57,983 bases of DNA from Gordoniibacillus chartarius (GTDB taxonomy: Bacteria > Bacillota > Bacilli > Paenibacillales > NBRC-103111): NCBI RefSeq assembly GCF_042432825.1, contig NZ_JBHLWN010000023.1, positions 1-57,983 of the forward strand, read 5' to 3'. Made by a program: the position numbers and the translations under genes. This document shows positions 26,687 through 35,368 of the stretch, piece after piece. The notes under the pieces were generated by a model, which made no database searches, was not told the DNA's origin, and was given only the letters and a program-made list of their open reading frames with translations. Numbering within the stretch: position 1 is the first letter of the stretch; the number at the start of each line of letters is the position of its first letter.

Positions 26687-26956
26687 TTATTGATTTTCTA
26701 ATTCTTCCTTGCTTACGAGAGCGACTAAAGCGTTTACAGCCTGCTCTGCGTCCGAACCTTCAGCACTTATGTGAACTTCCGTACCTGAGGAAATAGCGAG
26801 ACTCATAATCCCCATGATGCTCTTCGCATTTACCTTCTTCTCATCCTTCTCGACGAAAATTTCCGATGAGAACTTGTTCGCCTCTTGAACGAATAATGCC
26901 GCCGGTCTGGCATGAAGTCCGGTCTTTAATTTCACGACTACAGGTCGTCTCGACAT
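26687..26956 (-). CDS. HPr-family phosphocarrier at the Crh locus
   Basis: An 89-residue HPr-like protein. It sits where Bacillus has crh, directly after whiA-yvcK-rapZ. The body is very Crh-like (RPAALFVQEANKFSSE, KKVNAKSIMGIMSLA), and Ser46, the target of HprK, is present. Position 15, however, is histidine (KTGLHARP), where Bacillus Crh has glutamine. It could therefore accept phosphate from Enzyme I like a true HPr, as well as act as a CcpA co-regulator after Ser46 phosphorylation. hprK and ppaX, which would phosphorylate and recycle it, are also in this window. Whether another HPr (ptsH) exists cannot be seen. Confidence 0.9.
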   Translation of the reverse strand: MSRRPVVVKLKTGLHARPAALFVQEANKFSSEIFVEKDEKKVNAKSIMGIMSLAISSGTEVHISAEGSDAEQAVNALVALVSKEELENQ

Positions 26957-27028
26957 CGAAACAATTCCCCCTACTTCATTAGCTTCGTATATTATAGCAT
27001 TTTTCAGGAAATAGCACTAGAACAAACT

Positions 27029-27961
27029 TCAACCCTGGCTCCGCAGCTTCTCCGCCATCTCGTCAATCTTGCGCAGACGATGGTTGACGCCGGATTTGCT
27101 GACGCTGCCCTTGAGCATATCCCCGACTTCCTTAAGGTTCATGTCCGGATACTGAAGCCGGATCTCAGCCACTTCACGCAGCTTCTCCGGCAGGTTCTCA
27201 AGTCCGACTTCCTTCTGCAGCAGCCGGATATTATCGATCTGCCGCACCGAGGCGCCGATCGTCTTGTTCAGGTTGGCGGTCTCGCAATTGACGATGCGAT
27301 TGACCGAGTTGCGCATATCCTTCATAATCCGAACGTCTTCAAACCGCAGCAGCGCCTGATGCGCGCCGATAATGCTGAGGAATTGAATGATTTTCTCGCC
27401 TTCCTTGATGTAGAGGACGTAGCCCTTCTTCCGTTCGATGCAGCGAGCGTTCAGGCTGAATTTGTTGGCCAGCTGGCAGAGCGCGTTACAATGCTCCTCG
27501 TAGGCGGATGCTATCTCGAGATGATAAGACGAACCTTCGGGGTTATTGACGGAACCGCCGGCCAGAAATGCACCGCGCAAATAAGATCGTTTGCAGCAGT
27601 TATTCTTTATAATACCCTTTTCGATGCCCGGTGTAAAATGGAACCCTTCCGTAACGATCTGCAAATCCTTCAGCAGCTCCTGCACACCGTTCGGAACGCG
27701 TACGATGTACACATTGTTTTTCTTCAGCCTCATCTTCTTGCGAACCAGCAGCTCGGTGTGCAGCTGATACGTCTTCTTCAGCAGGGAGTAAATCCGTCTG
27801 GCAATGGCGGCGTTCTCCGTCGAAATATCCAAGATGATGCGCTGGTTGGTCAGCTGTACGGAGCCGTTCATGCGAATCAGAGCCGAAAGCTCGGCCTTCT
27901 CGCAGCACTCGCCAACCTCAACCATCGTCAGCTCTTTCTTCGTCTGAGCCGCAAAGGACAT
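27029..27961 (-). CDS. whiA: DNA-binding protein WhiA
   Basis: A 310-residue WhiA protein, a LAGLIDADG-like fold (about 90-215) joined to a C-terminal helix-turn-helix (about 225-305). Recognisable segments are the N-terminal SFAAQTKKELT, SYLRGAFLAGGSVNNPEGSSYHLEI and the C-terminal LPEKLREVAEIRLQYPD with KSGVNHRLRKI. It binds DNA and affects sporulation in Streptomyces and chromosome segregation and division in Bacillus. The ATG follows AGAGGTGAG. It lies seven bases after yvcK. Confidence 0.95.
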   Translation of the reverse strand: MSFAAQTKKELTMVEVGECCEKAELSALIRMNGSVQLTNQRIILDISTENAAIARRIYSLLKKTYQLHTELLVRKKMRLKKNNVYIVRVPNGVQELLKDLQIVTEGFHFTPGIEKGIIKNNCCKRSYLRGAFLAGGSVNNPEGSSYHLEIASAYEEHCNALCQLANKFSLNARCIERKKGYVLYIKEGEKIIQFLSIIGAHQALLRFEDVRIMKDMRNSVNRIVNCETANLNKTIGASVRQIDNIRLLQKEVGLENLPEKLREVAEIRLQYPDMNLKEVGDMLKGSVSKSGVNHRLRKIDEMAEKLRSQG

Positions 27962-27968
27962 CGGGTAC

Positions 27969-28961
27969 TCACCTCTTTCGATCTATCCAGCTTTCCACTA
28001 ACTGATGGATATGCTCACTAAGCCTCTCGGCGTCATGGCGCAAATACGTACGGAACAACACAAGCCGGTCGGCGACAACCTGGTACCCCTTCTTCGTTAC
28101 TTTGTCGAGATCCAGATGTACCGCTTTGGCGCCTTTCTCCGCATACTGGGCCTGCACCTGCGGCGGAATGTCGCCATTGTTCACGATGACATAATCAAAT
28201 AGATGATGCCCGACATGATCGTGAATCGCTTGCAAATGATCGCTTACGGAGTAATCGTCGGTTTCGCCCGGCTGCGTCATGACGTTGCAGATGAACATCT
28301 TGACCGCGTCCGACTTCATGATCTCTTCGGCAATCCCCGGAACAAGCAGATTCGGCAAAATACTCGTATATAAACTTCCCGGCCCGACCAGAATCGCATC
28401 GGCATCCCGAATCGCCTCGATCGCTTCCGGGAGCGGCTGCATATCTACCGGCTCGATGAACACACGCTTGATGCGGCCGCCGGCCTTAGGAATCTTCGAC
28501 TCGCCGACGACGACCGTACCGTCCGTCATCTCCGCCTTCAGCACCGTGCCGTGGCTCGCCGCAGGCAGCACTCTGCCGCGCACGGCGAACACCCGGCTCA
28601 TCTCACGCACCGCCGTAACGAAATCGCCGGTAATATCCGTCATGGAAGCAAGAATTAGGTTACCCAGACTGTGGCCGGCCAATCCCGTTCCGGATTGAAA
28701 CCGGTACGACAGCATACGCGACAGCAGCGGCTCCACGTCCGCAAGCGCCGTCAACACGTTGCGGATGTCGCCCGGGGGAGGCATCTGCATCTCGTTTCTA
28801 AGAATGCCGGAGCTTCCGCCGTCATCGGCTACGGTAACAATTGCAGTTATATCAAGCGGCTTCTCCTTCAGTCCCCGCAGCATGACGGACAGTCCTGTGC
28901 CTCCGCCAATCACAACAATACGTGGCTGTTCCGATTCGCCGGCCTTCCCAGCACGATCCAT
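27969..28961 (-). CDS. yvcK: YvcK (UDP-GlcNAc-binding gluconeogenesis factor)
   Basis: A 330-residue protein of the CofD/YvcK superfamily, needed in Bacillus for growth on gluconeogenic carbon and for cell shape; it binds UDP-sugars. Motifs are VVIGGGTGLSVMLRGLK at the N-terminus, VTVADDGGSSGILR, and the nucleotide-sugar site VGPGSLYTSILPNLLV. The ATG at 28961 has GAAGGTGA upstream; a GTG three codons earlier is also possible. It lies between rapZ and whiA as in Bacillus. Confidence 0.93.
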   Translation of the reverse strand: MDRAGKAGESEQPRIVVIGGGTGLSVMLRGLKEKPLDITAIVTVADDGGSSGILRNEMQMPPPGDIRNVLTALADVEPLLSRMLSYRFQSGTGLAGHSLGNLILASMTDITGDFVTAVREMSRVFAVRGRVLPAASHGTVLKAEMTDGTVVVGESKIPKAGGRIKRVFIEPVDMQPLPEAIEAIRDADAILVGPGSLYTSILPNLLVPGIAEEIMKSDAVKMFICNVMTQPGETDDYSVSDHLQAIHDHVGHHLFDYVIVNNGDIPPQVQAQYAEKGAKAVHLDLDKVTKKGYQVVADRLVLFRTYLRHDAERLSEHIHQLVESWIDRKR

Positions 28962-28991
28962 TCTGCTCACCTTCTTCGCGGCTTCCTCGTG

Positions 28992-29879
28992 CTAATGGCG
29001 ATCCCTCTCCGAGTCGCGGTGGGTGACACGCACTTGTCCGTTTTCGTCATTGTCCAGCAGCTTGCCTAAATACTCCGCAATCGCCACCGAGCGGTGTTTG
29101 CCTCCGGTGCAGCCGATGCCGACTACAACCTGGCTCTTGCCTTCCTTCTTGTAATGAGGGACGAGAAAATGCAGCATATCCGTCAGCTTCGCGAGAAACT
29201 CCTGCGTTTCCGTCCACTTCATAACATATTCATATACTTCCGGGTTTTGTCCCGTGAGCGGACGCAAATTCTCGATATAGTGAGGATTCGGCAGAAACCG
29301 CACGTCGAAGATCAAATCCGCATCAATCGGGACCCCGTATTTGAATCCGAACGAAACGAAATTGATGTTGATCCGGTTCGATTCCAAATTCGTGAAGCGG
29401 GATACGATTCTCTCTTTCAGCTGGGCAGGCTTGAGCGCACTTGTGTCGATCACCTGTGTCGCCATGCCCTTCAGCTCTTCGAGCAGCTTGCGTTCCAGCG
29501 TAATGCCCTCGAGCGGCAGTCCCTCCGGGGCGAGCGGATGGCGCCGGCGGCTTTCCTTATAACGCTGTACAAGCGTATTATCCGTCGAATCGAGGAATAA
29601 GATTTCATAAGTAATGGTAAAATGCTCTCTAATATACTTCAGTGACTCTTGAAGCGATGTGAAGAACTCACGTCCCCTCAAGTCGATCACCAAGGCCACC
29701 TTCCCGATCTTGCCCTGCGACTGCTCGATCAGTTCGGCGAATTTCGGTATCAGTACCGGCGGAAGGTTGTCGACACAGAAAAATCCGAGGTCCTCCAAGC
29801 TCTGCACCGCTATCGTCTTTCCCGCTCCCGACATGCCGGTAATAATGACCAGCTTCGCCGGTGCCAGAGTTTCGTCCAT
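28992..29879 (-). CDS. rapZ: RNase adapter protein RapZ / YvcJ nucleotide-binding protein
   Basis: A 295-residue P-loop nucleotide-binding protein. The Walker A motif is GMSGAGKT, followed by SLEDLGFFCVDNLPP. The C-terminal part has FGFKYGVP, DLIFDVRFLPNPHY and GCTGGKHRSV, the RapZ signatures. In E. coli RapZ tunes GlmZ small-RNA decay by sensing glucosamine 6-phosphate; the Bacillus equivalent, YvcJ, hydrolyses GTP and affects competence. ATG 29879 follows GGGAGGG; an upstream extension to 29972 is unsupported. It is the first of the crh-operon genes and follows glcK after 64 bases. Confidence 0.93.
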   Translation of the reverse strand: MDETLAPAKLVIITGMSGAGKTIAVQSLEDLGFFCVDNLPPVLIPKFAELIEQSQGKIGKVALVIDLRGREFFTSLQESLKYIREHFTITYEILFLDSTDNTLVQRYKESRRRHPLAPEGLPLEGITLERKLLEELKGMATQVIDTSALKPAQLKERIVSRFTNLESNRININFVSFGFKYGVPIDADLIFDVRFLPNPHYIENLRPLTGQNPEVYEYVMKWTETQEFLAKLTDMLHFLVPHYKKEGKSQVVVGIGCTGGKHRSVAIAEYLGKLLDNDENGQVRVTHRDSERDRH

Positions 29880-29943
29880 GGATACGTTCCCTCCCGCTTT
29901 GCTTCTTGCAAATCGATGATGACAACCGAACCGGCTGCCGGGT

Positions 29944-30894
29944 TTAACCGCGCAGAATGAGGCCGGCCGCACCGACCACGCCGGCGTTGTTGCCTAGCGT
30001 TGCAGGGACGATATCGACGCCTTCCTGCGCAGCCTCCGGCGCATACTTGCGGAACGTCTCGCGGATCGGCTCGAACAATATGTCTCCCGCCTTCGATACG
30101 CCGCCGCCAACGATAAAACGCTTCGGATTCACAACAACCGCTACCGTAGCCATCGAACGGCCGAGATAGTAAGCGGCCCGGTTCACAGTGCGCAGAGCGA
30201 CTTCGTCGCCGGCCTTCGCCGCATCGAATACGTCCTTCGCTTCAATTCTCTCCAGCTCGCTGAGCGATGTCGTCTCGCCGCGTTCTACGGCTTCCTTCGC
30301 CATGCGCACGATGCCCGTTGCCGACGAGACGGTTTCCAGACAGCCCGTTTGGCCGCAGCCGCACTTAATCGCCTCGATATCCGGCACGATCGCCATGTGG
30401 CCCAGCTCGCCGGCCATGCCGGTTGCGCCTTGATAAATTTTGTCTCTTATAATGATGCCGCCGCCGACGCCGGTACCCAGCGTAAAGGCGACAATATTCG
30501 ATATACCGCGGCCCGCGCCGCCCCACGCTTCGCCCAGCGCCGCCACGTTGGCGTCGTTGTCGATCTTCACCGTCTTGCCCAGCTTCGCTTCCAGCGTCTT
30601 CTTCACCGGCACGTTGCGGAAGCCCGGGAAGTTCGGCGACAGCTTCACGAAGCCTTCCGGAATGTCCATAAATCCGGCAATGCCGATCCCGATCCCCCCA
30701 ACCTGCTCCCACGTGTAGGAGGATTGTTCGACAATCTTCTTCACATATTCGGCGATACGGTCAAGTACCGTGTCGGGTCCCTGATCGGCATCCGTCGGCC
30801 CCTCATAAGTATGAGTCAGGTTGCCTTCTTCGTCACAAAGCCCCACTTTAATTGTAGTACCGCCGATATCGACGCCAACGTAAATCTTATCCAT
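29944..30894 (-). CDS. glcK: Glucokinase (ROK family)
   Basis: A 316-residue ROK-family glucokinase that phosphorylates glucose with ATP. Visible are the N-terminal phosphate loop GVDIGGTTIKVG, the catalytic region KIDNDANVAALGEAWGGAG, LGTGVGGGII, the zinc-binding cysteine motif CGCGQTGCLE, and a C-terminal NPKRFIVGGGVS. These match Bacillus GlcK more than the sugar-responsive ROK repressors, which carry a DNA-binding domain missing here. It is adjacent to rapZ, which fits the carbon-metabolism theme. Confidence 0.92.
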   Translation of the reverse strand: MDKIYVGVDIGGTTIKVGLCDEEGNLTHTYEGPTDADQGPDTVLDRIAEYVKKIVEQSSYTWEQVGGIGIGIAGFMDIPEGFVKLSPNFPGFRNVPVKKTLEAKLGKTVKIDNDANVAALGEAWGGAGRGISNIVAFTLGTGVGGGIIIRDKIYQGATGMAGELGHMAIVPDIEAIKCGCGQTGCLETVSSATGIVRMAKEAVERGETTSLSELERIEAKDVFDAAKAGDEVALRTVNRAAYYLGRSMATVAVVVNPKRFIVGGGVSKAGDILFEPIRETFRKYAPEAAQEGVDIVPATLGNNAGVVGAAGLILRG

Positions 30895-31014
30895 CGAATC
30901 AATTCACCTCATGGTAGGAATGGTGTACGGGATATACTCCTGTTCCAACTATAAGCGATGGCTTGGGGCAGGTCAAGGCTTCTCAGCATGTGGAAGCCGG
31001 TTGCCAATGTCAAG

Positions 31015-31665
31015 CTAGGCCCGCTTTAACTCCAGCTTCCCTGCGATTCGGGACAACAAATAATTCACGACAAAATACATCAAGCCGACAAGCAGGAACG
31101 CCGGCAGCGTGAAGTTGACATTTTGACTCTTGACGATGTTCATGTTGTGGACAAGCTCCGGAAGCGCGATAATCGTCGCCAGCGACGTATCCTTCAGCAG
31201 AGCGATGAATTGGGACACGGTCGGCGGCACCATGCGGCGCAGCGCCTGCGGCAGCACGATATAGCGAAGCGTCTGCGCGGAGGTGAGGCCCGACGCCCGC
31301 GCCGCTTCAATCTGTCCCTTATCGATGGACGCGAGCCCCCCGCGGACGATTTCGGACAGCATCGCCGACTGGAACACCGTCATCGCCACGATCGTGGAGA
31401 CGAACACGTTCATCTTGAGCCCAACCTCGGGCAGAGCGAAGTGGGTGAAAAAAATGATCAGCAGCAGCGGCAAATTCCGGATCGTCTCCACCCATACGGC
31501 CGTCGCCTGAGCCAGCACCGGAATATGAGCATAGCGTATGGAAGCGAGAACGCAGCCCAGGACAAAGCTGAGCACGATGGACACCGCCGCCACCTCCAGC
31601 GTCACGAGCAAGCCTTCCAGCAGAAAGCGGACGTTGTGCAGCTCGTAGGCTCCGAGAAAATCCAT
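31015..31665 (-). CDS. Polar amino-acid ABC transporter permease (second)
   Basis: A 216-residue inner-membrane permease of the His/Glu/Gln/Arg family. The N-terminal LEGLLVTLEVAAVSIVLSF and the coupling motif EAARASGLTSAQTLRYIVLPQALRRMVPP are typical, as is ETIRNLPLLLIIFF. It lies six bases after the other permease gene and is last in the four-gene importer operon. Confidence 0.93.
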   Translation of the reverse strand: MDFLGAYELHNVRFLLEGLLVTLEVAAVSIVLSFVLGCVLASIRYAHIPVLAQATAVWVETIRNLPLLLIIFFTHFALPEVGLKMNVFVSTIVAMTVFQSAMLSEIVRGGLASIDKGQIEAARASGLTSAQTLRYIVLPQALRRMVPPTVSQFIALLKDTSLATIIALPELVHNMNIVKSQNVNFTLPAFLLVGLMYFVVNYLLSRIAGKLELKRA

Positions 31666-31671
31666 GCGGGA

Positions 31672-32331
31672 TCACCCCTGTGTCTTGGCGTATTTGCGTT
31701 CCAAAGCTTTCACGGCGAAGCTGATCGGGATCGTGAGAACGAGGTAAAACATCCCGACGAACAAGTACGGACTGAACGTGACGAACGTCTGCGTAGAGAT
31801 GATGTCGGCGTAATACATCAGGTCGAATCCGGCGACAACGCCGAGGATGGCGGAGTTCTTCACAATATTGAGAAACTGGTTGCCAATCGGCGGAATGACG
31901 ATGCGAATCGCTTGCGGCAAAACGATATGCCGCATCGCTTGCACGTAAGTGAGCCCGGATGCCCGAGCCGCCTCCATCTGTCCTTTCGGCACCGACAGAA
32001 TGCCCGCTCTCACCGCTTCCGCCACGAACGAAGCCGTGTAGACGATGAGCCCGAGCGTACCGGAGGTGAAGCCGTCGATCGCCTGCAGCCCCAGAGCCCC
32101 CGGCAGCAGGTAAAACCCGTACACAACAAGGAGCAGCGGCAGGTTGCGGATGATCTCCACGTAAGCGGCGCCTATCGCGTTCAACAGGCGGTTCGGGGTG
32201 ATGCGCAGCACGGCGACGAACGTCCCGAGCACGAAGCTGCCCAGCATAGCGAGCAAACTGGCCGCGACCACATGGGCGAAGCCTTGCAGGTACAGATCCA
32301 GGTGCTTCGTTAATATGGAGATATCGATCAT
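31672..32331 (-). CDS. Polar amino-acid ABC transporter permease (first)
   Basis: A 219-residue permease of the same family, with VEIIRNLPLLLVVYG and the coupling motif EAARASGLTYVQAMRHIVLPQAIR. The ATG at 32331 is preceded by AAGGAGGG; an upstream extension to 32367 is not supported. It forms a heterodimeric channel with the following permease. Confidence 0.93.
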   Translation of the reverse strand: MIDISILTKHLDLYLQGFAHVVAASLLAMLGSFVLGTFVAVLRITPNRLLNAIGAAYVEIIRNLPLLLVVYGFYLLPGALGLQAIDGFTSGTLGLIVYTASFVAEAVRAGILSVPKGQMEAARASGLTYVQAMRHIVLPQAIRIVIPPIGNQFLNIVKNSAILGVVAGFDLMYYADIISTQTFVTFSPYLFVGMFYLVLTIPISFAVKALERKYAKTQG

Positions 32332-32415
32332 AAAGTGTTTCCCTCCTTCTAAGCGGGGGATAGGCAAAGGGATGAACAGCCGTCATTCAGCCGTTCACCC
32401 CCGGGACGGGCTCAT

Positions 32416-33276
32416 TTACTTGGTCGGCTTCTCTCCGATCCACTTTTCGTACAGCTTATCGTACTCGCCATTTTGCTGCATCTCTTTGAGAAGATCGTTG
32501 ATCAGCTTCTGCAGCTCGGCGTTGCCCTTCTTTACGGCGATGCCGTATGGCTCATCCGTGAACGTGCCGCCGACGACCTGGAAGTTCGGGTCCTGCTTCG
32601 CCATACCGTACAAGATCGCGTTATCCGTCGTCAGAGCGTCGCCTTGGCCGGACTTGAGCGCAGCGAACGCGTCCTGGTAATTGTCGAATTCGAGGACGGT
32701 AGCCTCCGGCGCCTTCTGCCTAATGTTCTGCACGGACGTCGAGCCCTTCGCTCCCAGCACCTTCGTCCCTTTCTTCAGATCGGCGATCGACTGCACCGGA
32801 TTTCCCTTCTTCACCAGCAGGGACTGCCCCGCCTTGAAGTATACCTCGGTAAAATCAACCTGCTGCTTCCGCTCATCCGTGATCGTCATCGTAGCGATGA
32901 TGGCGTCGATCTCGCCGTTTTGCAGCATCGGAATGCGCGTCTTGGATGTCACTTCCTTCAGCTCGAGCTTCGATTCATCGCCCAAAATCTTCTTGGCGAT
33001 CGCCTTCGCAACGTCAATGTCGAAGCCCTCGACCTGGCCGCTTGCCGGATTTTTGAAGCCGAACAAGAACGTATCGTACTTGACGCCGACGATCAGCTTG
33101 CCGCGCTGCTTGATGGCGTCCAGAGCACCGGCGGAGGACGAAGCGTTCGATGTAGAAGATCCACCCGCTGCCGGTGCGGCCGGCGAACCGCCGCAGGCGG
33201 ATAGAAGCAGTGCGAACAGCAGCATGGCGATAGCAGCCGGAATCCACTTGGATTGGGTTTGGCGGGTATTCGTCAT
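32416..33276 (-). CDS. Amino-acid ABC transporter substrate-binding lipoprotein
   Basis: A 286-residue family 3 (GlnH/HisJ-like) solute-binding protein. The signal sequence ends in the lipobox LLSAC, followed by a Gly/Ser/Ala-rich linker (about 28-50). The mature body starts LDAIKQRGKLIVGVKYD and includes GFDIDVAKAIAKKILGD and TITDERKQQVDFTEVYF. This pattern favours glutamate, glutamine or aspartate as ligand, but it does not prove it. It lies between the ATPase and the permeases. Confidence 0.92.
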   Translation of the reverse strand: MTNTRQTQSKWIPAAIAMLLFALLLSACGGSPAAPAAGGSSTSNASSSAGALDAIKQRGKLIVGVKYDTFLFGFKNPASGQVEGFDIDVAKAIAKKILGDESKLELKEVTSKTRIPMLQNGEIDAIIATMTITDERKQQVDFTEVYFKAGQSLLVKKGNPVQSIADLKKGTKVLGAKGSTSVQNIRQKAPEATVLEFDNYQDAFAALKSGQGDALTTDNAILYGMAKQDPNFQVVGGTFTDEPYGIAVKKGNAELQKLINDLLKEMQQNGEYDKLYEKWIGEKPTK

Positions 33277-33295
33277 GGAGAGGTCCCCCTTTTGG

Positions 33296-34024
33296 TTAAT
33301 GATGCAGCAGCCGGTTCAGGAACTGCTGAGTCCTGGTCTCACGCGGACTTGTAAAAAACTGCGACGGCGGCGCTTCCTCTACGATCTGCCCTTGATCCAT
33401 AAAGACGATCCGGTCGGCCACCTCCTTGGCAAAGCCCATCTCGTGCGTAACGACGACCATCGTCATGCCCTCCCGGGCCAGCGTCTTCATCACGTCCAGC
33501 ACCTCGCCGATCATTTCCGGATCGAGCGCCGAGGTCGGCTCGTCAAACAGCATGACGGCCGGTTTCATCGCCAATCCGCGGGCAATCGCGACCCGCTGCT
33601 GCTGACCGCCCGACAGCTGCGACGGGTAGGCGTCCGCCTTTTCCGGGATCCCGACCTTCGCCAGATAAGAGCGGGCGAGCTGCTGCGCTTCGGCCGGCGG
33701 CATTTTCAATACTTTCATGGGGGCCAAGGTGATGTTGTCGAGTACTCTCATATGCGGGTACAGGTTGAAATGCTGGAACACCATCCCGATCTCCTTGCGC
33801 AGCTTGTTGATGTCGGTCCGCTTCGCCGTAACGGAAGCGCCGTTCACCGTGAGCTCCCCGTCCGTCACTTCCTCCAGGCGGTTGATACAGCGGAGCAGCG
33901 TGCTTTTGCCGGAGCCGGACGGTCCGATAATGACGACGACTTCGCCCTTGCGAATGGTCAGGTTGATGTCCTTCAACACCTGTGTCTGACCGAAGTGCTT
34001 AGTTACTCCGCGAAATTCAATCAA
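33296..34024 (-). CDS. Amino-acid ABC transporter ATP-binding protein
   Basis: A 242-residue ATPase of the GlnQ/HisP type. Motifs are Walker A GPSGSGKST, Q-loop FQHFNLYPHM, signature LSGGQQQRVAIARGLAM, Walker B VMLFDEPTSALDPE and the switch histidine in VVVTHEMGFAKEV. I place the start at TTG 34024 behind GGAGGTG; the frame upstream to 34270 is open by chance and has no ATPase similarity. It is the first gene of the importer operon. Confidence 0.94.
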   Translation of the reverse strand: MIEFRGVTKHFGQTQVLKDINLTIRKGEVVVIIGPSGSGKSTLLRCINRLEEVTDGELTVNGASVTAKRTDINKLRKEIGMVFQHFNLYPHMRVLDNITLAPMKVLKMPPAEAQQLARSYLAKVGIPEKADAYPSQLSGGQQQRVAIARGLAMKPAVMLFDEPTSALDPEMIGEVLDVMKTLAREGMTMVVVTHEMGFAKEVADRIVFMDQGQIVEEAPPSQFFTSPRETRTQQFLNRLLHH

Positions 34025-34266
34025 GAGCGCACCTCCTCCGCGGGGGTCAAATATATTAAGCATGTATATGAGGGGGAGAGTGCGTTTATAACGGTTGTCG
34101 GGGTTCGTTGCTTGCTGCAGCGGTGTTGGGGACGAGCATTCATGCGGGGTTAAGAGGGCGGCCGCTGGCGGGGCCCCGGTAGTTTTCAGCATGGTTATAG
34201 TCGTCCCCGGCCCCGACCGAATTACAAAGCCGCCGCAGCCGCTCCATTCCGTTTCCGCCGAACAAC
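34025..34266. other. Non-coding gap before the amino-acid importer
   Basis: About 240 bases between the trxB terminator and the importer operon. It presumably holds the importer promoter, but I could not choose a convincing -35/-10 pair. No gene or repeat was seen. Confidence 0.5.
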
Positions 34267-34308
34267 ACAAAAAGGCCGAGCCAAGGCATGAAGCCCTGAC
34301 CCAGCCCT
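34267..34308 (-). terminator. Terminator of trxB
   Basis: On the minus strand a GC-rich imperfect stem (AGGGCTGGGTCAGGGC with GCCTTGGCTCGGCCT) runs into TTTTTGTG. It lies about 35 bases after the trxB stop. Confidence 0.72.
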
Positions 34309-34341
34309 ACATATTTCCCTAATTCAGCCCTCACCGGAAGC

Positions 34342-35307
34342 TTACTTGCTCAGCGTCTCGCTCCAGTCGTGCACCGAGTTGCCCTCGAGGAACTTCTCCG
34401 CGTCGAGCGCCGCCATGCAGCCGCTGCCCGCAGCCGTGATCGCTTGGCGGTAGTGCTTATCCTGCACATCGCCGCAAGCGAATACGCCCGGAACGTTCGT
34501 CTGCGTCGTGCCCGGCTTCACTACGATGTAGCCGACATCGTCGGTCGTAATTTGCCCGCCGAGGAACTCGGTGTTCGGCTTGTGGCCGATCGCCACGAAG
34601 ATGCCGTCCGTCTCGAATACTTCTTCCGCCCCTGTCTCGTTGTTCTTCACTTTGAGGCCGGCAACGCTGCCTTCGGCGTTCAGCACAACTTCCAGCGGCG
34701 TATGGTTCAGGCTCCACTTGATCTTCGGATTCTCTCGCGCGCGGTCCTGCATGATCTTCGAAGCGCGAAGCTCGTTGCGGCGATGCACCAGGCGCACTTC
34801 CGAGCCGAAACGGGTCAGGAAGTTCGCTTCTTCCATCGCGGAGTCGCCCCCGCCGACGACGATGATTTTCTTGCCGCGGAAGAAGAAGCCGTCGCAAGTC
34901 GCGCATGCGCTGACGCCGCGCCCGAGCGCTTCCTTCTCGTTCGGAATCCCGAGATACTTCGCCGAAGCGCCAGTCGAGATGATCAGCGTCTCCGCGACAA
35001 TCTCGCCATGGCCTTCCACCGTCAGCTTAAACGGGCGGTTCGACAGATCGACCTTGTTGACCCAGCCGGTCTTGAACTGCGCGCCGAAGCGCTCCGCTTG
35101 CTTGCGCATATTTTCCATCAGCTCGGGACCCATGATCCCTTCGGGAAAGCCCGGGAAGTTCTCGACATCCGTCGTCGTGGTCAATTGGCCGCCAGGCTCC
35201 GGACCTTCAATAACAAGCGGGTTCAGATTGGCGCGTGCCAAATAAATCGCGGCTGTCAGGCCGGACGGGCCTGTTCCGATTACAACAGATTTGTACGTAG
35301 TAGACAT
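34342..35307 (-). CDS. trxB: Thioredoxin-disulfide reductase
   Basis: A 321-residue FAD- and NADPH-dependent enzyme that reduces thioredoxin in the cytoplasm. It has the FAD-binding GTGPSGLTAAIYLARANL, the redox-active disulfide CATCDG, the NADPH-binding VVGGGDSAMEEANFLTRFG and the terminal FAD motif FACGDVQDKHYRQA. ATG 35307 has AGGAGAGG upstream; the 71-residue extension of the open frame overlaps no family sequence and is rejected. It follows the TPR gene by about 60 bases, as trxB follows yvcD in Bacillus. Confidence 0.97.
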   Translation of the reverse strand: MSTTYKSVVIGTGPSGLTAAIYLARANLNPLVIEGPEPGGQLTTTTDVENFPGFPEGIMGPELMENMRKQAERFGAQFKTGWVNKVDLSNRPFKLTVEGHGEIVAETLIISTGASAKYLGIPNEKEALGRGVSACATCDGFFFRGKKIIVVGGGDSAMEEANFLTRFGSEVRLVHRRNELRASKIMQDRARENPKIKWSLNHTPLEVVLNAEGSVAGLKVKNNETGAEEVFETDGIFVAIGHKPNTEFLGGQITTDDVGYIVVKPGTTQTNVPGVFACGDVQDKHYRQAITAAGSGCMAALDAEKFLEGNSVHDWSETLSK

Positions 35308-35368
35308 ACACACCTCTCCTCTCTCTATCGACACCCTGAGAGCAGCCTGACCGGCATACAATCCCCGG

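Noticed and set aside
34025..34270. 82-residue extension of the amino-acid ABC ATPase
   Set aside because: It has no similarity to ATPases, and TTG 34024 lies behind GGAGGTG and gives the normal length.
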